A stretch of 64,000 nt of DNA, taken from assembly GCF_050937815.1 (NCBI RefSeq), contig NZ_JACDIJ010000011.1, positions 24,817 through 88,816 of the forward strand. The letters are read 5' to 3'. Within the stretch, counting starts at the first letter, position 1; each line of letters starts with the position of its first letter. A program made the position numbers and the translations under genes. Source of the stretch: Treponema_C sp050937815 (GTDB taxonomy: Bacteria; Spirochaetota; Spirochaetia; Treponematales; Treponemataceae). The notes under the pieces are model-generated. The model was not told where the DNA came from, did not search any database, and worked only from the letters and a program-made list of their open reading frames with translations. Below are positions 34,876 through 42,340 of the stretch, one piece after another.

Positions 34876-36390
34876 ATGAACTATGCTGTTGCCGTTATAG
34901 ACATCGGCATGACGAACAAAAAGGTTGCCGTATACGACGAAAACCTCCGCCAGCTCGATGCGGTGTATAAAAACTTTGAACCGCTGAAGGTAAAAGAACC
35001 GGCAAGCGGGCTTGAAGTAGACGCCCACGATTTAGCCGGTATGGAAGAATGGTTTTGCGCTCAGCTGCAAGTCTTTGCTCAAAAATATCCGATAAAGGCT
35101 TTGTCGGTAACAACGCACGGGGCAACCTTTGTGTGTATTGACGACAAGGGCAAGGTCTGCGCACCTTGTGTATTGTACACCCATGAGCCGGGAGAAAGTT
35201 TCCAAACGGACTTTTACACGCTTTGCGGCACAAAGGAAGAATTACAAAAAACAACGTATACGCCTCCCTTCGGCTCTCTTATAAATCCGGCAAAGGGCAT
35301 TATGTATATGCAAAAATATTTCCCCGGCGAATTTGCAAAGACAAAGACAATCCTGAACTTCCCGCAGTATTGGGGACATGTCTTTACGGGTATTGCGGGA
35401 ATCGAACCTACCTATTGCGGCTGTCACAGCTATTTGTGGAACCACAAAAAAAGCGATTGGTCGCCCGTTGCCGACAAACTGAATATACGCCCCCTGCTTC
35501 CGGTCAACTATAAAAACACGTGCGAAACCTTAGGAACCATAAGCGAAGAGACTGCCAAACGCACCTGCTTGGATAAGTCGGTTATCGTTACGATGGGTAT
35601 CCATGATTCAAACGCGTCGCTTTTACCCTACCTTGCAAAAAGCGATACGGGCGACTTTGTACTTAATTCAACGGGAACCTGGTGCGTCTGCATGCACCCG
35701 CAGGACAACCTTGATTTTAACGATGAAGATATCGGCAAAATAGTATTCTTTAATCAGTCGGCATTCCGTCAGCCCGTAAAAACATCAATCTTTTTGGGAG
35801 GGATGGAATTCGATACTTACATCAGCTTGTACAAAAAGGTAAATAAAACCGACGACTTTCCTTCGTTCGGTTTTGATGAAACACAAGCGGTATTGAATGC
35901 AAAAGATACCTTTTTGATGCCCGAAATGGTTGCAGGCTCGGGACAATTTACCGGTTCAAAGCCGGGCATTTGGGAAAAAGGAACGTTTTATTCTCTTGAA
36001 GGTATGCAAAAGGGCAGCAAGCTTCCGGAAATCATACGGAATGAAAAGCGCTTTTTCGCTCTTTTAGACTTATCGCTTGTGATACAAACCGAAACGGCCT
36101 TACGCCGCGCAGGATTGAAAAAAGGCACAAAGGTGTTTACCGAAGGCGGATTCCGTAAAAACAAACTGTACAATGCTCTTTTGGCCGCCGCTATGAGCGA
36201 AAACGATTTTTTCCTGACGAGTATAAGCGAGGCTACGGCCTGCGGCTCGGCAATGACGGCGATTATGGCCTTGAGCGGTAAAAAAATCTGCGAATTGGGT
36301 GAAGCTGCCGATATAAGTTATCAGGCGGTTGACAAAGCTCCCGTTAGCGGGTATGAAGAGTATAAAAAAGCATGGGAAAAGCTGATTTAA
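34876..36390 (+). CDS. FGGY-family carbohydrate kinase
   Basis: About 504 residues. It has an N-terminal ATP/sugar site AVIDIGMTNKKVAVYDE, TTHGATFVCID, a catalytic aspartate in GIHDSNASLLPY, and the C-terminal ATPase motifs STGTWCV and TEGGFRKNKLY. Closest in style to rhamnulokinase/fuculokinase-like members. It phosphorylates a ketose or polyol, probably one handled by the adjacent SDR and SorE-like reductase. It might alternatively supply the fuculokinase step missing from the fucose operon. ATG 34876 has TAGGAG 5 bases upstream, supplied by repeat unit A. Confidence 0.87.
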   Translation: MNYAVAVIDIGMTNKKVAVYDENLRQLDAVYKNFEPLKVKEPASGLEVDAHDLAGMEEWFCAQLQVFAQKYPIKALSVTTHGATFVCIDDKGKVCAPCVLYTHEPGESFQTDFYTLCGTKEELQKTTYTPPFGSLINPAKGIMYMQKYFPGEFAKTKTILNFPQYWGHVFTGIAGIEPTYCGCHSYLWNHKKSDWSPVADKLNIRPLLPVNYKNTCETLGTISEETAKRTCLDKSVIVTMGIHDSNASLLPYLAKSDTGDFVLNSTGTWCVCMHPQDNLDFNDEDIGKIVFFNQSAFRQPVKTSIFLGGMEFDTYISLYKKVNKTDDFPSFGFDETQAVLNAKDTFLMPEMVAGSGQFTGSKPGIWEKGTFYSLEGMQKGSKLPEIIRNEKRFFALLDLSLVIQTETALRRAGLKKGTKVFTEGGFRKNKLYNALLAAAMSENDFFLTSISEATACGSAMTAIMALSGKKICELGEAADISYQAVDKAPVSGYEEYKKAWEKLI

Positions 36391-36411
36391 ACGGCTGCCC
36401 CATCGGTTAGT

Positions 36412-36485
36412 TTTATAGGAGCGGTGATGTCCGAAAACTGAAAGTAAGCTCCGCTTACACGGTTTCCGGAAGGTTTTTATAGGAG
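36412..36485 (+). repeat. Hairpin repeat unit D (partial)
   Basis: Contains TTTTATAGGAG at its left edge, CCGAAAACTG..., the hairpin GTAAGC-TCC-GCTTAC and a second TTTTTATAGGAG at its right edge. No gene follows; the downstream ATG meets a stop at once. Confidence 0.65.
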
Positions 36486-36692
36486 TCACGATAAAAAGCA
36501 ATGTAAAATATCGCCATTGCTTTTTATCCGTAGTTTGCCTTTCGGCAAACTGAAGCTGTCTAAAAACTTCAATTTTTTGGACAGCTACCTTGATTCTAAA
36601 TGCGATGTTTTAAATTAAGTCATTTCGATATAAAGACTTAATTTAAAACTCGACGGGCTGCCAAAAAAGTAACCGACTTTTGAGGCAGCCCC
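36486..36692 (+). repeat. String of perfect hairpins, no gene
   Basis: Non-coding. It has ATAAAAAGCAATG/CATTGCTTTTTAT (36491-36527), GTTTGCC/GGCAAAC (36533-36550), AGCTGTC/GACAGCT (36554-36586), a 15-bp stem GTTTTAAATTAAGTC/GACTTAATTTAAAAC (36607-36649) and GGGCTGCC/GGCAGCCC (36655-36691). The frame GCGATGTTTT...AAAACTCGACG recurs at 39605-39637 with another stem. Confidence 0.7.
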
Positions 36693-36788
36693 CACTTCCT
36701 CGCTACGCTGCGGAAGTGCTGAAAAAGGTCTTTTCGAAAACTGAAAGTAAGCTCCGCTTACACAGTTTTCGGAGGTTTTTTATAGGAG
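36693..36788 (+). repeat. Hairpin repeat unit C ending in a ribosome-binding site
   Basis: CACTTCC-TCGCTACGCTGC-GGAAGTG hairpin, then AGGTCTTTTCGAAAACT, an inserted GTAAGC-TCC-GCTTAC hairpin, AGTTTTCGGAGG and TTTTATAGGAG. Left half is nearly identical to unit B. Confidence 0.75.
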
Positions 36789-36946
36789 CGGTCGCAAGGG
36801 CGCGGCACAAATGGTGCCGCTTCTTGCTTCCACAGTTTGCCTTTCGGCAAACTGTTAATATGTATTGCACTTCCTCGCTACGCTGCGGAAGTGCTGAAAA
36901 AGGTCTTTTCGAAAACTGAAGTTTTCTCAAAGACCTTTTATAGGAG
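36789..36946 (+). repeat. Hairpin repeat unit B ending in a ribosome-binding site
   Basis: GCGGCAC/GTGCCGC, GTTTGCC/GGCAAAC and CACTTCC/GGAAGTG hairpins, then a nested hairpin AGGTCTTT-TCG-AAAACT-GA-AGTTTT-CTC-AAAGACCT and TTTATAGGAG, 5 bases before ATG 36952. Same loops as unit A, different complementary arms. Confidence 0.75.
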
Positions 36947-36951
36947 TAAAA

Positions 36952-38214
36952 ATGAAAACAAAGGCTGTACGTTTATACGGTGTAAATGACTTACGGTTGG
37001 AAGAATTTGAACTTCCGCCGATTAAAGATGATGAAATTCTTGCAAAGGTTGTATCAGATTCGGTATGTATGTCGAGCCATAAATTGGCTATGCAGGGCGA
37101 TGCTCACAAGCGCGTGCGTGCAAAGCTTTCGGAAAATCCGGTTATGATCGGACACGAGTTTTGCGGTACGCTCGTAGAAGTGGGGAAAAAGTGGCAAAGT
37201 CAATTTAAAGTCGGACAAAAGTTCGCCATTCAGCCTGCATTGAATAAAGACGGAACCTTATGGGCACCCGGTTATTCCTATGCCCATATCGGAGGCGATG
37301 CAACCTACATCATCATCCCTGCCGAAGTTATGGAACTCGGCTGTCTTTTGGAATATAAGGCCGACAATTACTTTATGGGCTCCCTTTCGGAGCCGGTATC
37401 CTGCGTTGTCGGAGCCTTCCACGCCCAATATCATACCACCGCCGGCAGTTATGAGCACCGCATGGGCATTGTTGAAGGCGGCTCTCTTGCCCTTTTGGCG
37501 GGAGTAGGACCTATGGGATTGACGGCAATCGACTATGCGATTCACAACCCGCGCAAACCAGGCTTTATGGTTGTAACCGATATCGACGATGCGCGCTTAA
37601 AGCGTGCGGAAAGTTTATTGCCTCCGTCGGAAGCGGCAAAGCACGGCGTAAAGCTCGTATACCTGAACACGCGCGATATTGCAAATCCCGTTGAAGCATT
37701 AAAAGAATTAAACGGCGGAAAACTCTTTGACGACGTATTCGTATTCGCACCCGTCAAACCCGTTGTGGAATTGGGCGACGCCCTGTGCGGTAAGGACGGC
37801 TGTTTGAACTTTTTTGCAGGCCCCACCGATCCGACTTTCAGCGCAATGTACAACTTTTACAACGTACACTACGAAGCCCACCACGTAGTCGGAACCTCAG
37901 GCGGCAACACGGACGACATTAAAGAATCGCTTGATATGATGGCCGAAGGCAAACTGAACCCCGTAGCCATGGTTACCCATGTAGGCGGTTTGGACCAGGT
38001 AGCGGACACGGTTATCAATTTGGATAAAATACCCGGCGGTAAAAAGCTGATTTATACTCACAAAAAACTGCCCCTTACCGCCTTAACCGATTTTGAAGAA
38101 AAGGGTAAAACCGCCCCCCTGTTTGCCGAGCTTGCAAAACTCGTCAAAAAGAACAATATGCTGTGGTCAAAAGAGGCCGAAGACTATCTTTTGGAGCACG
38201 CTCCGGATTTATAA
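36952..38214 (+). CDS. Zn-type alcohol dehydrogenase, L-sorbose-1-phosphate reductase-like
   Basis: A 420-residue medium-chain dehydrogenase. Zn ligands Cys39 and His68/Glu69 (MIGHEFCG) and the Rossmann motif AGVGPMGLTAIDYA are present. The overall pattern, including DCLNFFAGP-like and VHYEAHHVVGTSGGNTDD segments, is that of SorE, which reduces L-sorbose 1-phosphate to D-glucitol 6-phosphate. With the sorbitol-6-phosphate-type SDR it would link a ketose phosphate and hexitol phosphate. No transporter accompanies the group. Its ribosome-binding site lies in repeat unit B. Confidence 0.83.
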   Translation: MKTKAVRLYGVNDLRLEEFELPPIKDDEILAKVVSDSVCMSSHKLAMQGDAHKRVRAKLSENPVMIGHEFCGTLVEVGKKWQSQFKVGQKFAIQPALNKDGTLWAPGYSYAHIGGDATYIIIPAEVMELGCLLEYKADNYFMGSLSEPVSCVVGAFHAQYHTTAGSYEHRMGIVEGGSLALLAGVGPMGLTAIDYAIHNPRKPGFMVVTDIDDARLKRAESLLPPSEAAKHGVKLVYLNTRDIANPVEALKELNGGKLFDDVFVFAPVKPVVELGDALCGKDGCLNFFAGPTDPTFSAMYNFYNVHYEAHHVVGTSGGNTDDIKESLDMMAEGKLNPVAMVTHVGGLDQVADTVINLDKIPGGKKLIYTHKKLPLTALTDFEEKGKTAPLFAELAKLVKKNNMLWSKEAEDYLLEHAPDL

Positions 38215-38250
38215 TAACGGATAATCCCGATTTTTTAAATCGAATCGAAA

Positions 38251-38287
38251 AAAAAAGCCGGCGGTTTTTACAAGCTGCCGGCCTTTT
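38251..38287. terminator. Terminator between the convergent SorE-like gene and trpB
   Basis: AAAAGCCGGC pairs with GCCGGCCTTTT (slightly bulged) around a short loop, with A/T tracts on both sides. Confidence 0.65.
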
Positions 38288-38311
38288 TGGATACAGAGAA
38301 TACTGCCGATT

Positions 38312-39511
38312 TTATATAGTTCCGATTCCGTAATTGTCTATAACAAAATCAATGTCTTTATCGCCGCGGCCGGAAAGATTTACCAAAATCGATTCACGTT
38401 TATGGGCAGCCGCATATTTAAAAGCGTAGGACACGGCATGGGCGCTTTCCAATGCGGGAATAATACCTTCATAACGCGACAGTTTGAAAAACGCTTGCAA
38501 ACATTCATCGTCATTTGCGGTTGTATATTCGACACGTTTGGTATCTTTGAACATGCAGTGTTCGGGGCCGCTTCCCGGATAATCAAGGCCGGAGGCGATT
38601 GAATACACCGGAGCCGGTTCACCCTTGCCGTCCTGTAAAAGGTAGGTACGGAAGCCGTGCAAAACGCCGGCTGTACCAAAGGAAAGACTTGCCGCATGTT
38701 CTCCCGGTTTAAAGGAGCGGCCGCCGGGTTCTACACCGACGAGTTTTACGCTTTTATCTTCTACAAAGCCGCTGAAAATACCTGCGGCATTCGAGCCGCC
38801 GCCGACACAGGCGGTAACCGCATCGGGTAATTCTCCGGTCATTTCCAAAAACTGTTCGCGCGCTTCAACTCCGATAATATGCTGAAAGTCGCGTACAAGC
38901 ATCGGGAAAGGATGCGGCCCGACAACCGAACCGATACAATAAATGGAATTAATTGGGTCCTGAAGATAGGCGTCAAAGGCGGCATCAACCGCTTCTTTAA
39001 GCGTCTTTAAGCCGTGTGTAACGGGAACAACATTTGCTCCCAAAAGCTGCATGCGCGCAACGTTCGGATGCTGTTTGGCAATATCGACTTCTCCCATATA
39101 GATTTCACATTCAAGACCGAAATAGGCGGCGGCGGTCGCCAAAGCCACGCCGTGTTGTCCCGCACCCGTTTCGGCTATGAGCTTTTTTTTACCCATGTAC
39201 TTTGCCAAAAGACCTTCGCCCATGCAGTGGTTTAATTTATGTGCGCCCGTGTGATTTAAGTCTTCGCGTTTTAAATAGATGCGTCCGCCATACATTTCCG
39301 ATAAGCGCTTACAAAAATACACGGGCGTCGGGCGTCCTTGAAAGTGCTTGCGGATTGAACGCAGTTCGCTTATAAACTCATGACTTTTGCTTATCGAATA
39401 ATAGGCGTCCGTAATTTTATCCATTTCTTTTTGCAGTTCATCGGATACAAAGGAACCGCCGTATTCGCCGAAATATCCCTTTTCATCGGGGAATTGTTTT
39501 AAATAATCCAT
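38312..39511 (-). CDS. trpB: Tryptophan synthase beta chain, orphan
   Basis: A 399-residue TrpB of the main (TrpB1) type. It has PLP Lys92 in HTGAHKLNHCMG, the catalytic Glu114 in IAETGAGQHG, the phosphate site VGGGSNAAGIF and the monovalent-cation loop SGRGDKD. It condenses indole with serine to give tryptophan. No trpA or other trp gene is present in the window, which fits indole salvage from the environment. The leader is about 280 nt and carries two hairpin repeats; the nearer one supplies TAGGAG 7 bases before the ATG. Confidence 0.95.
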   Translation of the reverse strand: MDYLKQFPDEKGYFGEYGGSFVSDELQKEMDKITDAYYSISKSHEFISELRSIRKHFQGRPTPVYFCKRLSEMYGGRIYLKREDLNHTGAHKLNHCMGEGLLAKYMGKKKLIAETGAGQHGVALATAAAYFGLECEIYMGEVDIAKQHPNVARMQLLGANVVPVTHGLKTLKEAVDAAFDAYLQDPINSIYCIGSVVGPHPFPMLVRDFQHIIGVEAREQFLEMTGELPDAVTACVGGGSNAAGIFSGFVEDKSVKLVGVEPGGRSFKPGEHAASLSFGTAGVLHGFRTYLLQDGKGEPAPVYSIASGLDYPGSGPEHCMFKDTKRVEYTTANDDECLQAFFKLSRYEGIIPALESAHAVSYAFKYAAAHKRESILVNLSGRGDKDIDFVIDNYGIGTI

Positions 39512-39674
39512 CTTTTCTCCTATAAAAAGTCAAGAAGAAAGTGTCAACTTTCGATTGACTTTTTACACACGTTCGCAACGCAGTGAGAACGTGCATATAA
39601 TAAAGCGATGTTTTGCGTTTGGGCGCAAAACTCGACGTTGAAACACCGAACACCATTTGTGTGAGGTGTTTCAA
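39483..39674 (-). CDS. Possible 63-codon leader ORF overlapping the trpB start
   Basis: TTG 39674 follows AGGAG (supplied by the distal repeat copy) at 6 bases. The frame runs through the proximal repeat and ends 29 bases inside trpB in another frame. It contains no Trp codon. Coding potential is unproven: the sequence is dictated by the repeats. If translated, it would melt the proximal hairpin and couple to trpB. Confidence 0.25.
   Translation of the reverse strand: MKHLTQMVFGVSTSSFAPKRKTSLYYMHVLTALRTCVKSQSKVDTFFLTFYRRKDGLFKTIPR
39517..39592 (-). repeat. Hairpin repeat unit E1 (proximal copy before trpB)
   Basis: Minus strand: ACGTTC-TCACTGCGTTGC-GAACGT hairpin, then AGTCAA-TCG-AAAGT-TGAC-ACTTT-CTTC-TTGACT and TTTTATAGGAG. 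Loops match units A-C, stems differ. Confidence 0.75.
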
Positions 39675-39676
39675 CC
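39605..39676. repeat. Hairpin pair between the two trpB leader repeats
   Basis: GCGATG then TTTTGCG/CGCAAAA, then CGACG and TTGAAACACC/GGTGTTTCAA. The frame GCGATGTTTT...AAAACTCGACG is shared with 36602-36655. Confidence 0.6.
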
Positions 39677-39679
39677 CTT

Positions 39680-39756
39680 CTCCTAATAAAAAGTCAAGAA
39701 GAAAGTGTCAACTTTCGATTGACTTTTTACACACGTTCGCAACGCAGTGAGAACGT
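39680..39756 (-). repeat. Hairpin repeat unit E2 (distal copy before trpB)
   Basis: Nearly identical to 39517-39592, differing by one extra base in the TATTAGGAG end and a single base past the left hairpin. It is a recent direct duplication. Confidence 0.75.
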
Positions 39757-39772
39757 GTATTTAATACGCCGA

Positions 39773-39820
39773 TGTTTCTATATATAGAAACACTATAGCC
39801 TAAACGTCTTTTTTTGTCAA
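39773..39820 (-). promoter_or_regulatory. trpB promoter and adjacent palindrome
   Basis: Minus strand TTGACA (39815-39820), 17 bases, TATAGT (39792-39797). A perfect 20-bp palindrome, arms TGTTTCTATA/TATAGAAACA (39773-39792), lies at the start site and could be an operator. Confidence 0.65.
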
Positions 39821-39849
39821 CAGAAAATTATAAAAAACAAACCAATTAT

Positions 39850-42252
39850 TTACACTACATGAATAACTTCACGCGGTTTACTTCCGTTTGCAGGGCCAAC
39901 GATACCGCGTGCTTCCATATCCTCTACAAGGCGGGCGGCACGGTTATAACCGATTTTAAGCCGGCGCTGAATATAAGACGCAGAAGCTTTTCCCGCCTGC
40001 ATAACAATTTCCAACGCCTTATCATACAAGGGATCTTCGCCTTCGCTGAATACGCCGGGATCGAAATTTTCTTCTTCATCATCGACAAAAATTTCATCAT
40101 CGATATAGTCGGGTTCTCCGTACTGTTTCACATACTCAACCACATTTTCCACTTCGGTATCCGACACAAAGGTTCCTTGTATACGAATGGGAAAGGGATC
40201 GACGGCTCCGGCATACAGCATATCGCCCTTGCCTAAAAGTTTTTCAGCCCCGACTTGATCGATGATAATACGACTGTCCATTTTTGAGGCAACCATAAAA
40301 GCGATGCGCGAAGGTATATTCGCTTTGATAAGACCGGTTATAACATCTATTGACGGCCGCTGTGTTGCAAGCACCAAATGAATACCGACGGCGCGGCTCA
40401 TTGCGGCAAGGCGGGCGACGGTGGATTCGAGTTCTTTGCCCGTAGTCGCCATAAGGTCGGCAAATTCGTCAACAATCAAAACAATATAAGGTAATTTTTC
40501 CGTTGCGATTTTACGTTCGATAATACGCTTATTGTAACTTGCAATATCCCGCACCCCCATACCGTCCAAAAGGGCATAGCGCCGTTCCATTTCGCACAAG
40601 CAGTACTGCAAAGCTTGAAAAGCTTTTTTCGGCTCGGTAATGACGGGAGTAAGCAAATGGGGAATATCGTTGTATAATTTCAATTCGACAATCTTCGGGT
40701 CTATTAAAATCATACGGACATCCTGCGGTGAACGTTTATATAAAATCGATAAAATCAAACTGTTTACACAAACAGATTTCCCCGATCCGGTTGCACCGGC
40801 AATAAGCAAATGCGGTGTTTTAGCTAAATCAAGCACTTGGGCATCGCCGGCTATATCTTTACCCAACACAACCGGAATAGCCATTTTTTTAAAGGCGGGA
40901 ATGTCGGTATCTATTAGTTCTTTGAAACTGACAATAGAACGTTCTTTGTTCGGCACTTCTATACCGACAGCATGTTTACCGGGAATGGGAGCTACAATGC
41001 GCACGCTTGATGCGGCAAGCCGAAGTGCTATATTATCCCCAAGTGTAACTATTTTACTTAATTTAACACCGGGTGCAGGTAAAATCTCAAACATCGTAAC
41101 AACGGGTCCCTTACGAATACCGGTAACCTCCGCTTCGATTTTAAATTCGTTTAGAGTTTCTTTTAAAGCATCAGCCGAGCGCCGCGTTTCGCCATCTATA
41201 AGCCAATATTCACCGCCCGGATATTCGGTCAATAATCCCGAAGTGGGTACCGTATACGGTTTACCTCGCTGCCGCTTCGGAACGGAAGGAATACGATGCG
41301 CCGCCGTATTTTTTTCTTCTGCAGCTTTGACAGCTTCGGTAAACTCCGACGATTCATTCGTATCAACAACTTCAAACTCAAAAGGATTATTTAGAAATTC
41401 CGCTTCATCGGGATTTTCAAATAATTCACCGGAAGGAACTTCCGTTATCGAAGTGTGTTCCCCGTTTTCCGCCGCTTCTTCGATTTCAAAATCATCGTAT
41501 TCTTCAAATCCATCTATTTCTTCATAGTCTTCATCGGGCACATATTCGGCTTCAATATGTTCGGAATCCGCTTCCTTTATCATCGCTTGGCTGAAAAAAG
41601 GGGGTCGGTTTTCGCTTTCGACTTCTTCATCAACAGAATCGGCGTCAGGAATTTCATCAAAATCCGCAAAAAAAACTGCCGGCTCCGGCTCATCAAGATT
41701 TTGACTTACCGCATCGTGTTTATTTTCCGTAGGTGCCGCTGATGCCGATAAAACGGATTCTGCTTTATTTTTCGGTTTTTTATCATTTTTCCGTTGTTTT
41801 TTATTTCTAACAGTGCTGATAAAAAAATCGCCTATCAAACCGATTGCAATATATTCAATCAAACACAAAAGAACGCTGACTAAAACAAAGGTTGTAATGC
41901 GAATAATACCGATAGTAAAGGTAGGGGCAGTAAATATTTTTTTTACAAAAAACTCGACCGCGGCAACGGTAAAAAACGGAACAACCGAAAACAGTAAGTA
42001 CAATACTTTTTTTGCAGACCACTGCGAAGAAAAAAGCATAAGTCCTGCAATAAAAACATATAGCGGAATTAAAAAAGACGAAAAACCGTATACGGAAAAA
42101 AGCATACGGCCGAATCTATATAAAAAAACGGCCTTAATCGGATCCGTAAAACCGAAATCGAGAAATTGCAGTATAAGAGAAACCGTACACAAGGCGGAAA
42201 CGGCAAGCACTATAATACCGGCGGCCATAAAACCGCGCTCAGAACGCTTCAT
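39850..42252 (-). CDS. ftsK: DNA translocase FtsK/SpoIIIE
   Basis: About 800 residues. Four N-terminal membrane helices are followed by an acidic low-complexity linker (about 150-340) and the motor domain, with Walker A GATGSGKSV near residue 484 and Walker B VLIVDEFADLM. A C-terminal gamma winged helix (YDKALEIVMQAGKAS...RRLKIGYNRAARLVE) would read KOPS-like sequences. It pumps chromosomal DNA during septation. ATG 42252 is preferred because GGAG lies 6 bases upstream, while the first ATG (42267) has no site. Confidence 0.95.
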   Translation of the reverse strand: MKRSERGFMAAGIIVLAVSALCTVSLILQFLDFGFTDPIKAVFLYRFGRMLFSVYGFSSFLIPLYVFIAGLMLFSSQWSAKKVLYLLFSVVPFFTVAAVEFFVKKIFTAPTFTIGIIRITTFVLVSVLLCLIEYIAIGLIGDFFISTVRNKKQRKNDKKPKNKAESVLSASAAPTENKHDAVSQNLDEPEPAVFFADFDEIPDADSVDEEVESENRPPFFSQAMIKEADSEHIEAEYVPDEDYEEIDGFEEYDDFEIEEAAENGEHTSITEVPSGELFENPDEAEFLNNPFEFEVVDTNESSEFTEAVKAAEEKNTAAHRIPSVPKRQRGKPYTVPTSGLLTEYPGGEYWLIDGETRRSADALKETLNEFKIEAEVTGIRKGPVVTMFEILPAPGVKLSKIVTLGDNIALRLAASSVRIVAPIPGKHAVGIEVPNKERSIVSFKELIDTDIPAFKKMAIPVVLGKDIAGDAQVLDLAKTPHLLIAGATGSGKSVCVNSLILSILYKRSPQDVRMILIDPKIVELKLYNDIPHLLTPVITEPKKAFQALQYCLCEMERRYALLDGMGVRDIASYNKRIIERKIATEKLPYIVLIVDEFADLMATTGKELESTVARLAAMSRAVGIHLVLATQRPSIDVITGLIKANIPSRIAFMVASKMDSRIIIDQVGAEKLLGKGDMLYAGAVDPFPIRIQGTFVSDTEVENVVEYVKQYGEPDYIDDEIFVDDEEENFDPGVFSEGEDPLYDKALEIVMQAGKASASYIQRRLKIGYNRAARLVEDMEARGIVGPANGSKPREVIHVV

Positions 42253-42340
42253 GAGTAACTCCATCATCTATTTATCGGAAAAAAATGAGGTAAAGCTTAG
42301 CAAATAAATATGCTGAAAAGATACCGCGCGGCAGTAAAAA

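Noticed and set aside
36391..36951. Possible CRISPR array in the repeat-rich gap
   Set aside because: The repeats are unequal hairpin modules without regular spacers, and no cas genes are nearby.
24579..38214. Bacterial microcompartment operon for sugar or diol use
   Set aside because: No shell proteins, signature enzymes or encapsulation peptides are visible, despite the aldehyde/alcohol dehydrogenases.
39512..39820. Classical trp attenuator or T-box before trpB
   Set aside because: The leader frame contains no Trp codons and no T-box sequence; the structure matches the hairpin repeat family instead.
40640..41527. 295-codon plus-strand open frame antisense to ftsK
   Set aside because: It is a shadow of the ftsK frame, low in domain content, with no ribosome-binding site or promoter.
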